Source: Opisthocomus hoazin (Eukaryota > Chordata > Aves > Opisthocomiformes > Opisthocomidae). From it: a DNA stretch of 64,000 nt. The stretch is from positions 133,002,465 through 133,066,464 of the forward strand of contig NC_134414.1 of NCBI RefSeq assembly GCF_030867145.1, in the 5' to 3' direction. The notes below the pieces were generated by a model. That model was not told where the DNA came from, searched no databases, and was given only the letters and a program-made list of their open reading frames with translations. Positions 25,001 to 37,000 of this stretch are shown here, in pieces; within the stretch, counting starts at the first letter, position 1, and each line of letters begins with the position of its first letter. A program made the translations under genes and the position numbers.

Positions 25001-28000
25001 TGTTGTCTCGGTAGTCTAAAGTTAAGTAAGTCTCAGAGTACCATATTTGAATCACCACCACAAAAAAGCAGATGAGATGGAGGGAAAGGCCGAAAAAGCT
25101 TTGTATGTAACAAGGAAATGACCCAAATTCAGTGTGATCAACTTCTCCCTCCTCTTAGGAGGTAAAAAGAAATACCTGGTCTGAAAAAAGAGCTACTAAC
25201 ACTTGAAAACCTCTTTCATCATTGTCCAAGCATCTCTTACTTGTAGGCATTTGGATCCTCAATGTCTTCAGTAGCCTCCTCCTTCTCAAGACCACTCTGG
25301 AATAAAAAAGTTGTCTTTCCTTTAAACAAGCAATAATAGTTTCAACAGACAGTAAAGCTTTTACAAGCATTCAGAGCTCCCACTGCCTCCCGCAAAACCA
25401 AATGAAACCTTCACGATCAATATTGTTATACAAGTCCTACATATCAGGTTTTCATGTTTCAAGAACAAAAAGCAATTAAGTTGGTTTACATGTAAAAGAA
25501 CTAATGAAGCATAGTTCTTAGGGATTGAGAACACAATTTCTATATCCTCCTCATCAACATTAACCGTTACATCATTGCTTGTCCTAACTTCACTCCGTCT
25601 CTAACATCCTTGGTTCTTTACCCCTGAAATCCAATTCTCTTGTCTCCCCTCACTGCCAGGTTGACAAGAGACAACATATCCTGGGCTAATTCCAAGTTAC
25701 ATGTGTAATTCATCTGTTTTGCTTCTGCTGACTGCATAATGGGTTCACAATTATTAGCTGTGAAGAATGACAGATGGATGGACACTGCAGTTGCAGAAGC
25801 CTCATTTCCCTAGGCAATCATGCTCTAAAAAAAGAGGGGGCCTATCACCCTACAGTGAATACAGTCATACTGAATTGATCTGTAATTTAACTCAATTAGT
25901 TTCAGAGGATTTGTATTTGATTCTCTAAGAATCTCATGAAGTTTAATGAAGATGGAATTTTTTAAATCTTCCACATGATTTCAAACCAGAATAGATACTT
26001 AACGAAGATGTACTTTAATATCGGAAAAACTCTATTAGGATGGTCATTAAGCAATGTTGCTAGCATGAACAATAAAAATTGACCATAAAGATCTTTATAT
26101 GGAGCTACTTACATACTCAAAATGATTAAACTGTATATATGCTTTATAATCATATATTAATCACTACTTGTAATACTGGAGCCAGCAAGGCTCTGATATC
26201 ACAGGTTCCAATCATTCACTTAGTTTAAGAAAATAATTTTGAGTTTATTCTCAGTGCTATATATTCTTGCGATACTGGTAAAGAATTCCAACTAGTCATG
26301 AGCAATTTAACTAAATGACCAAAAACACAATTTCCTCTCTATCTTCCTCATCAAGCACCTTTCAAAATGTAGTTACCAACTAATATTAAAAATATTTAAA
26401 AGTTTAATTTGTTTTGTGTTGACACAAGATTTTTAAACTGTGCTGAATGTATATCTACTTGAAAATTCATTGTGCGTGATAGCACTTCTTTACTCAACAG
26501 GTCTCACTGCTTCCTTCAAGTTATATTTGTTTAATTCAGGCACTCAATTTTTCTAAAAATTCAATAAAGTCTGAGCATTTTCAGTGGAGTTGACATCTCT
26601 CTCTTCTTGTGTATTATCAGTAAAAATGTTACTGAGTCCCTCAATCATCACTCCAGATCAGTGTCATCTGTTCAAACATGATAAAGGTGATGAGCTCTAC
26701 AGTGATTACAGGACACCCATAAAATGCTTACTGTTAATGCTGTCCAAGAGCGAAAGAGCAACAGCATCAGCATCATGCTGTGCTATTTTGCAAATTTAAA
26801 AAATCCAGCTTGTGAATTGTATATGAATGGTACTAAATGCACTGAGAAACTATACATTTGGTATTCTCCAACATTATTTCTAGAATCCCCATCCAGAGCA
26901 GAAACATACTTTACTGGAATTAAATCCAAGGCAGATACTAAGTATGACAAATCCTTGTGCTTTTTTCGTTCTAGGAATGTACATGATTACACCTTTGAGT
27001 GGAAAAAGACTAGTAGAATATTAAGTGTGAACAACACATACGATGCTTATTTGGAGAAAAACACAAAATATTGAGTAGGAACAATGCAGTCATAGTGCCT
27101 GTTCATTAGCGAATGTTTTGCAAGAGCTCTTTTTCCAAATTGTTTGGGAAACCTCAGCTGTTGCTTTGAAAGATCTGCAATGCCAAATAATGGAACTGCA
27201 TTTTGCCCATCTGCAGTAGTTTCATAGTAAATAGGCCTAATTCAGTGAAAGAGGGTAGCGACTTACCCTGGGAGAGGGGATTTCAGCCTTCAGCTCTTTA
27301 TGAACATCGTCTGGAGACAAGATGTTGAAAGTAAAAATGTTTCCATCTCCACCACAGGTGATCAGAAATCTATTGTCATAACTAGAACAGATACCCCGGA
27401 TCTGTCCATAATCATTGTCATGTACATTGAAGGACCAGTATGCCTTCAGGGTATTCACTGAGAGGTCTTGGTCCTGAAGAGGATAAACACGCAGTGCACC
27501 ATTCTGCATCCCACAGAACATCAGCAGTCTGCTGGTACTGTCAAATAAGCAACAAGAAACAGTAATAGTAGGCAACTTGTGACAAGTAAGAATCATAGAA
27601 TCGTAGGTTGGAAAAGACCTCTAAGATCATCAAGTCCAAGCATCAACACAACACCACCATGCCTACTAAACCATGTCGTGAAGTGCCACATCTACACATT
27701 TTTTTAACACCTCCAGGGATGGTGACTCAACCACCTCCCTGGGCAGCCTGTTCCAACGTCTGACCACTCTTTCAGTAAAGAAATTTATCCTAATATCCAA
27801 TCTAAACCTCCCCTGATGCAACTTGAGGCCATTTCCTCTCATCCTGTCACTAGCTAGCTGGGAGAAGAGACCAACATCTGCCTCACTACAACCTCCTTTC
27901 AGGTAGTTGTAGAGAGTAATAAGGTCTCCCCTCAGCCTCCTCTTCTCCAGACTAAACAAGCCCAGTTGCCTCAGCCGCTCCTCATAAGACCTGTTCTCAC

Positions 28001-31000
28001 CAGTGCCAAGTACAGGGGCACCATCACCTCCCTACTCCTGCTGGCCACACTATTCCTGATAGAAGCCAGGATGCCATTGGCCTTCTTGGCCACCTGGGCA
28101 CACTGCTGGCTCATGCTCAGCGGGCTGTCAACCAACACCCCAAGATCTTTTTTCACCAGGCAGCTTTCCAGCCACTCCTCCCCAAGCCTGTAAAGTTGCA
28201 TGGGTTTGTTTTGACCAAAGTGCAGGACCTGGCATTTAGCCTTGTTGAGCCTCATACAGTTGGCCTCGGCCCATCGATCCAGTCTGTCCAGATCCCTCTG
28301 CAGAGCCTTCCTACCCTCAAGCAGATCGACACTCCCGCCCAGCTTGGTGTCATCTGCAAACTGACTGAGGGAGCACTCAATCCCCTCATCCAGATCATTG
28401 ATAAAGATGTTAAACAAGACCAGACCCAAAACTGAGCCCTGGGGGACACCACTCCTGACCGGCCACCAGCTGGATTTCACTCCATTCAGCACCACCCTCT
28501 GCACTTGGCCATTCAGCCAGTTCTTTATCCAGTGAAAAATACACCCATTCAAACCATGGGCAGCTAGTTTCTCCAGGAGGGTGCTGTGGGGAACAGTGTC
28601 AAAGGCCTTACTAAAGTCCAGGTAGATGACGTCCACAGCCTTTCCCTCATCCACTAGGCAGGTCACCTGGTCATAGAAGATCAGGTTGGTCAAGCAGGAC
28701 CTGCCTTTCATGAACCCATGCTGGCTGGGCCTGATCCCCTGGTTGTCCTTCACATGCCCAGTGAGCGCACTCCGGATGAACTGTTCCACAATCTTCCCCA
28801 GCACCAAGGTCACGCTGACAGGCCTGTAGTTCCCAGGATCCTCCTTCCAGCCCTTCTTGTAGATGGGTGTTACACTGGCAATCCTCCAGTCGTCTGGGAC
28901 CTCCCCTGTTAGCCAGGACTGCTGATAGATGATGGAGAGTGGCTTGGTCAGCTCCTCTGCCAGGTCCCTCAGCACTCTTGGGTAGATCCCATCCGGCCCC
29001 ATAGACTTGTAAGTGTCCAGGTGGCATAGCAGGTCGTTAACTGCTTCCTTCTGGATTATGTGAGGTTTTTTCCCCTCTCCTTCCCCATCTTCCAGCACTG
29101 GGGGTTGACTACCCTGGGAATAACCAGTCTGACTACTAAAGACTGAGGCAAAGAAGGCATTAAGTACCTCAGCCTTTTCCTCATCCTTCCTGGCAATATT
29201 CCTCCCCACATCCAATAAGGGATGGAGATTCTCTTGGCTCTCTTTTTGTTGTTAATGTATTTGTAAAAACATTTTTTGTTGTCCCTTACAACAGTGGCCA
29301 GCCTGAGTTCTAGCTGGGCTTTTGCCTTTCTAATTTCCTCTCTGCACAACCTAATCAGACCCCTGTACTTTTCTTGAGTCGCCTGCCCCTTCTTCCAAAA
29401 GTGGTAAACCCTCCTTTTTTCCTGAGTGCCAGCAAGAGCTCCCTGTTCAGCCAGGCCAGTCGTCTTCCCCACTGGTTCGTCTTACTGCACATGGGGACAG
29501 CCTGCTCCTGTGACTTTAAGACTTCTTCCTTGAAGAATGTCCAGCCTTCCTGAACCCCTTTGCCCTTGAGGACTCTCTCCCAAGGGCCCTTCTCAACCAG
29601 CATCCTGAACAGGCCAAAGTCTGCCCTCCAGAAGTCCACCACCACCACCCCCCCCCGCCCCTTACTTCACCAAGAATCAGTAACTATCATTTCGCGGTTG
29701 CTAAGGCCAAGATGACCTCTGACCACCACATCTCCCACCAGTCCTTCTCTGTTAGTAAACAGCAGGTCTAGCGAGGCACCTCCCCTGGTAGGCTCACTTA
29801 CCAGCTGTGTCAGGAAGTTATCTGCCACATACTCCAGGAACCTCCTGGGCTGTTTCCTCTCTGCTGTGTTGTATTTCCAGCAGACGTCCAGTAAGTTAAA
29901 GTCGCCCACGAGAACAAGGGCTAGCAATTGTGAGACTTCTGCCAGCCTCTTGCAGAAAACTTCATCTACCTCTTCATCCTGGTTGGGTGGCCTATAACAG
30001 ACCCCCAGCAGGATGTCTGCCTTGTTGGCTTTCCCCCTCATCTTTACCCATAAGCGCTAGACCTTGTCATCACAGTTGTCGAGCTCTATACAATCGAAGC
30101 AGTCCCTAACATACAGAGCCACCCCACCACCTCTCTTTCCTCGCCTATCCCTTCTGAAGAGCTTATAGCCATCCATCACAGCACTCTAGTCATGAGAGTC
30201 ATCCTGCCACATTTCTGTGATGGTGACCAAGTGATAGCTGTCCTGCTGTACAATGGCTTGTAAGGCCACAGCTCAAAACGTGATACTTGAGAAGAGCTAA
30301 TCTAACTTAATAAATGTAGCTTTCCTAAGTTTGTAAGCTGGGAGCTAAGTATTTGGACAATTTAAAGTATGTGTGATGCTACTACAAACTTTTTACCAGC
30401 TAACTGGCTGCTCAGGAATGTTCCAGCACTTGCTGGGTATCGTGGAACTGGTCTCAGCCCTGAGTAGGGCAAGGTAGCAGACACCAAGTTCAGAGCCAGA
30501 AAAACAGTTTTCCTTTCCTGCTCTCCATCTAGTAGGGATGGTGCTGAATGCAACCAGCTGTAGATTAAAGGCTGAACTAAGCCTGCCTCCTTAGATGCAG
30601 AGCATGCCTAGCCTTACAGGGAACCTAATACTGCGAGTCTGAAAACAGTTTACCCTTTTCATTTGTACAGTTCACAGAATGTCCTGAGAAGCCCATATCC
30701 TTTGCACAAGAGGGATGGATTGATCCCTCCACGTTCTCCTCAACGGCTAACTGTGTCCTCTCTTTGCTAACTATAAAAAAGAACTGCTGTTTTGGTGATC
30801 ACAATTTGCAAAGACTTCTAACGGTGCTCCTAGAGTTCTGCAATCTAGGATATCTGAGTCCTAATCAGTATTTAATTAGAAATCAGATGTTTTCATCTTT
30901 GAAGGGCTTATTACATTATTTAAATTCATATTTAAATAATATAAATTATTTAAATTAGGAATTTTAAGTGAAACTCAGTGCCAGGACTGAGTCAGAATTA

Positions 31001-34000
31001 AAAAGGGACAAAACAGTGTACCCTTCTCCCTTCCAAGTTCAATGTCATTAACCTTTATCACAAAGCTATCTGTTACACTACAGTGTTTACCAGAAGGAGA
31101 TTTGGTGGATGGGATTGTTGTCGGTGTCCTCAATAGGAATCACTTCAAAGGGTTCATCTTTCCTGTTTTCAGGGTCTTCTTGGTGATCGTTTGAGAATTC
31201 ACAATGATAGAGGAACCCTGAGTCATACCCACCCTGAAGAAGAAAGTGATCACAAAAAAATGGTGACAAAAGAACACTGAAGCAGCTGACTAGGTAAATG
31301 TAATTTTCAGAATAATTCTTCCTTTCTTAAGGATCTATGCTAGGTTAGAAAACATTACTTCCAAACATCCAGAGATCCTGTTTACCCACAGAGAAACATC
31401 TATCACAGTCACTGGTGTTAGAAGCCATCCTACCAATATGTTAAGTTTCTGCCTTCTGCTTGTGAGGGAACAACTTAGTCTTTGTGCCCATTCAGGCATC
31501 ACCAAGAAGCGTACGTATTGGACATTTACTGAACAATCTGAACTGGAGTGACATTACTGGTTTGCTTCACAAAGACCATTGAAACTATCAAGTATGAATT
31601 CCATGTTCTAAAGATGGCAGGTTTCAGATAATCAGATTTGTAAGGCACCCAGATGTGAAGGGAAGGTTGCTGCATCTTGCAATCCCATCAACATGAAATA
31701 AAAATTGGTTTACCAAGGAAAGCCAAAATTTTCCTGGTGTTGAATAAAACCCACAGAGGATGGGGCTGGGCTCCTCTGGTATGCAGAGAGGTGGCAATGG
31801 CTCTTCTTCGGGTTCCTCTTCAGGTTCTTCTTCTTCTGTCTCCTTTCCCATTTCCTGTTGCTGCTTTATCCGTTCAAGCTTTGCCTTCTCCTTCTCCTGC
31901 TTTTTTTTCTCTCTCAGTGCGATCTCCTCTTCCAGCTATTACAACAAGCAGAGAAACACAGAGACATGAAATCAAGGCACTCCACGCATTACTGGCTGAA
32001 GGTGTCTTATATATTAAATCCAAGGTGGTCCTGCTATTATATATACAGGGCATTTAGAGAAACCTCTTTTCCACCAACTAAGCAAGAGATCAACCAGACT
32101 TCATGGGATTCTCCAGTGAAATGCCCCATTTCCCTTCTCTGAAGTATTTTAACTCGTGGTCCTTTGAAACAGAAACCATTCTGCATGAGAAGCAGACTTT
32201 AGCATTTCCTCAGAGAAATTATTCCCAATATTAACCACTTTTAGCATATCACTTCTGCAGAACTCCTAAGTCCTGTCCTCTGCCTACCCAGGAGAAAGCA
32301 CTGGAAAGCTGAATCCAGATTCCCAGGTTCTAGTGCATCATTGATGCAGAGTAAAAGAGAGAAGCTCTAATTGACTTTACTTCTTCTGAACAATGAAGGA
32401 AAGACATTTGCAGATTTATAAAACCTTTGCAATCCCCTTTCCATTCAAGCCTACTTTAGCACAAATATCAAACATTCGCTAAAACTCAGGATCTTCCTAA
32501 GGGGATATTAGATAGCAAATCATATAGAAAGGTCTGGAAAGCATCTCAAAAGAGCATTCTTTTGCCCGAAAGCAGAATCAGCTAAGCCTTAAATATTATT
32601 GGCTAATGTTTTTCTGACCTACCCCTTAAAAATCTCCTGCTATGGTGACTCTACAGCCTGTGCAAACTATTTCAGTTCTTCACCACCCTTTGTGTTAGAC
32701 GTCTTTCCTTACATCTTATCTAAAACATCCTCGTTTATTAATTATTGATCTGTTCCCAGAGGGAAAAGAGAACAACTAATATTATTTCGCTCTGTAGAAA
32801 CCTTTTCTATTTTTAAAGATTTTGTGTCTGCCAACAATATTCTTTTATTTTTACTAAAAAAATCCAACAAAGCTCCATACACATTCATTCAATCATTCCT
32901 TATGCATGTATACTAGCTTTGTGATCATTCTTGTGCTTCTTCCTATGAGAAAACCACCAGAAATCTGTCTCGCGAATGCTGACTTCCTCTTAGTTATAAC
33001 AAGAAATGAGGTTTTGCCTGACATTCAGTAATGCACACTCAGAAGACAAGCAGTCAACAGAGAAAGCAGAGAAATCAAAGGTTAAGAACAGAACCAGAGA
33101 GGCTGTTGGATTGTGGTGGATTGAACAAGGGATTAAGAGCCTGCTCACTGGAGCTCTGCTCCTCTGCTCCTGAACCTAACACCATCTTGCTTTTTAATTT
33201 TACAAAATTCACTATAGCTGACAGCTGGCATAACTCTTGTCCTTTGGCCCCGCATATCTTCTGAAATGCTAGTTCTCATTCAGAAATAAACCTCACCCCT
33301 TTACAGTTACTACAACACTAAAAAACAAAACAAAACAAAAAAAAAAAACCCAGAAGTGTATAACTGCTGGGGAAAAAAAGAAGTTTCATGCTTGCCTCAA
33401 AGTGACCACATGGGTGTTTTATGACTGTTCAAAGGAATTTCCTGTGGGGCTAACATCAACCACCAGAAAAATACTCTTTCTGAAAATTACCAAAATGAAA
33501 GTATTTTGAGAACTAATGTGCTACACTATCTTTTCATTTCACTAATTCTGTCTTCGAATCAAAATGCACATCATGCTTTGAATATGATGTATGTTCTATT
33601 TGGATAAACAAACAATAACTTGCAATTCCAAAAATTAAAACTCTGCCACAAATGGACTCTACCCAGCCTTCCCCTTCAAGGACTTTGCAAAAATCCTATG
33701 ATGCAATGCAGGGGCTAGAAATCTTTTGGGGTAGTTTTGTCCTCTGGCACATGAAGAACGTGAAATTCCTCCACAGGAGAGTTCTTTACCTTGATTCGCG
33801 ATTTAATACTATAAAAATGGAAGTACTGCGTCGACAGGTTTTTTAATTGATAGGTGGACACTGTATCATGTTCCTCAGGGACAGGGGCAGGAACCTGGAG
33901 AGCAAAGCCATTCTCACAAAGGATGAGCAGCGTGCTCTTCACCTGTACAAAACCACAAAAAACACAAGTATATTGCAGATGTATACATGGAGTTGAGAGA

Positions 34001-37000
34001 AGTGGGATAAAGTTAGTCAAAAGATGCATATGCACAAAGCCAAGCTCCAGCCAGGTGGCGTCAACTCTAACTGTGCACTTATTTAAGTGGACACTTTTAA
34101 ATGAACATCAGAAATCAGTGAGCTTTTTTTATACTATGTATCCTAAGCAGAGCTAGGGAACTGAAGAAGTCCTTGCCATATGCAAAACAGCTATCATTGT
34201 GACACCATCTAGCCTGGAAACAGCATGATGATATTTTGGGAGTTTCTTTATATTAAAGGATGGATCTGGCCCAAAAGTTAGGAGCTAAGGCTTTGGTTTG
34301 ATAATTGTTCGAAAGTTCATATGTTTCTATATTACTAAATCCCTTATATCTTCAGGACTGCGTTCGGAATCTTGCCAAATGCTATTTAGCTCTGAGTTTG
34401 TTCTTTGCTGGTACCTGCCAGATCCTTTAAAATTCAACGTTAGGAAGAATAGGTAAGGTGAGAGTAGTAATTATTTAGTGTTTCGAGATTTTAAAAGGCA
34501 AGTCTGTACTTAGTTTCAGTTTTCACAAGCTATTTATAGAATAGAGAGAGACTTATTTGCTTCTTTTATCTGACCCATCACTAAAAAAGTGCAAAGGGGG
34601 CATATTAGAGTTGTACTGGAAACTTTAAGTAGGAATGATATGATTCTTGTGTCTATAAAATCTCAGCCTTTCAAATTAAATGTATAGTATTTAATCACCA
34701 ATGTGGGGTTTTTTTAAGAGAAGAAAAGTAGTGTAACACTCAGATGCTTGTACTTTGTTTAGTAAGTATTCACATCTAGCAGTAGAGACCTGATACCAGC
34801 AGACAAAATTACTCAGGTGGAATCTAACATATCAAAGACATGGTGGGTGCTTTTTCAGTAAGCAGGAGTACCTTATCCTCAAGGAAAGGACTCAAAATGT
34901 CAGATCTGTCATTTCTGCAGTAAGATAGAGTTCATATGGGCAAGAGTTCTTTTGCCAGCACAGTTTTTTTCAGTTCCTATAAACAAGCAGTAATAGTTAC
35001 ACTTTGCTACTGTGCACCAATATAATGTATCTTGCTGGTGCATCATTTGTCAGCATCTAAATATAATGAACAATCTCCCTTCTAAATAAGAACACTGGAC
35101 TAACCAAATTCTCAGATGTTACTTTGAAAACATTAGCAAGAATCTATTTGAATATGTCACTGACATACTTCAAGCTCAGAGTGTGAATTCCAAGAAGCAT
35201 CCAAAAACTTTCTTAATGTGGTCTGAAAGCTTTGCAAAAGCCTGTTTTACTATGGGCAAGAGGAACAGACAACAACGCTTAAATAATTCTTTTATCAAAG
35301 AAGACTAAGACCTTCCAAAAGCTAAGGTACAGGCTTGTATCTTCACGGCAGGAACTCAAAAAGCTGAGCAAAATTTTGTGGTTTGTGTATGTTTCTGCTC
35401 TTTGTTATCCAAAGTCCAGAATGTGTCCAAAGTGACTGAACCAGAGATACAGCTACGCAGAACCTGTCATTCTGAAGCAGCATGAAGAACGAAGTAGCTA
35501 AACAATTTTTGCATTGTCTATAGAGAACATGGCTATGGTCATGGATCTTCACCTCTTTTCGTTGGAAGTTCTTTTCAAAATGACTGTAGGGAAGAAAAGA
35601 AATCAGACTTGCATTACTCACATGAGAAGGTGGAGACCACTGTAATGCCTGCACAGGCCCAGGGACACAGATGAATCCAATTGGCTTGTATTCATCTTCA
35701 ACAGCAAAAAAGAAAACAGTTTTGTCTTTACTCTGAGGAAAAAAAAAACAATGACGACTGAATCAAAGCTGACCAAAAATTCGAAAGACTGTAAGTACTT
35801 TATGACATAAACACATGCTTCAAATGTTTTGTGGATCAACAGGGGGACTTACAAGTGCCTTGAAACTTAGAACTGGATTTCCGCGATGATTACAGGGAGG
35901 AAATAAAAATCCTGTCCACTTTGCTCCGAGACCCAGAGTGCACCCATAGCCCTTAATTGCCCTGATGGGCCTCACCTAGCATCCCCAGCCATGTGCTTTC
36001 TGCCCATTGCCCCAGGAGCTCCTTTAAAGCTCAGGCTCAAGCCTGATTTTTCACATACAGCAGCAAAGACTGATTTTCCCGGGTAACAAGAAAGTCCAGA
36101 ATGGATGCACAACATGACACTGAAATCCTGCATTAGGTGAAATGCGTGGCGATTCAGCTCCAGGAACACGTAACTGCAAATGCACTGATCATGGCTGAAG
36201 GCTAGCTTTTAAAAAGAGAGACTACATCGACTGGAAATCATCTCAAAGACTAGCAGGCACACTGTCAAACCAACTGGTTGATGCTGTTGCAAGGCCAAGC
36301 AGTGCTGTGTAGCAGCTGGAGTGCTACCAAGGTGGTGTGAGAATGGACTTGCTTTTACTAATTCCAAGATGCTACTATACTAATTCCAAAATTAACCAAA
36401 TCCATCTTCAAAGGGGATTACAGAATTCACACTGAACAAGCCAGTAATTCACAAAATTAATTGTATGAACTGCACAGTTTCATTCCTTCAATAAACCAAT
36501 GCAAGTGCAAGCAGATCCTTCTCTTCCCCCAGCACTGCAGAGAACTACAAGAAGGGATCAACAGCAGTAACAAAAGTATAACTGTGTTGTCAGTGAATAA
36601 ACTTTACCTTATCTCTTTAAATAATCTCCGCATTTGTGGCTTAATAAAAAATAACCAGAAGAAGTGATACATACCCCTGTGGCAAGCACATCTCCATTTC
36701 GTTCGTATGCCAAGGCTGTAACTGCAGCAGCATGAGGTTTGAAAGCTTGTTTCAGATTTATCTCTGCATTCTCTAGATTGGTGTGTCCTGCAAGAGCAGG
36801 TAGTCCTTTGGGGTCATAGACTTCAATTATGCGGACAACACCATCTTCAAACCCCACAGCAATTAGACCTCCTTTAGGATTTACCTTCGAGTGGAAGAAT
36901 GAAGAAAAAAAAATCACAATGTACATCTGAGAGCTTAGAATAAGAATATGTATGGCACATGCTCTGGTGTTAATCTGTAACTCATCTGACATAGAAGTGT

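Larger units (their letters stand above)
17433..25296 (-). other. CFAP44: CFAP44 coding exons 19-25: linker and first coiled-coil half
   Basis: Exons 25241-25296 (56 nt), 24656-24818, 24226-24356, 23079-23269, 22509-22674, 21499-21676 and 17433-17936 (504 nt, the longest) encode residues about 895-1357. Composition changes from WD strands to long charged helices, for example [19 protein letters not shown], then a Pro-containing break in exon 25 ([19 protein letters not shown]) that probably separates two coiled coils. Exon 21 has a tandem NAGNAG acceptor, so an isoform lacking one Gln is possible. Phases are consistent throughout. Confidence 0.92.

Noticed and set aside
26584-27074. Overlapping plus-strand frames between CFAP44 exons 18 and 19
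   Set aside because: AT-rich intron, frames overlap each other and have no recognisable content.
33715-33789. Read-through of CFAP44 exon 15 beyond SRIK
   Set aside because: A clear GTAAAG donor after SRIK joins in phase to [11 protein letters not shown] of exon 16; the extension ends at an in-frame stop and is intron.
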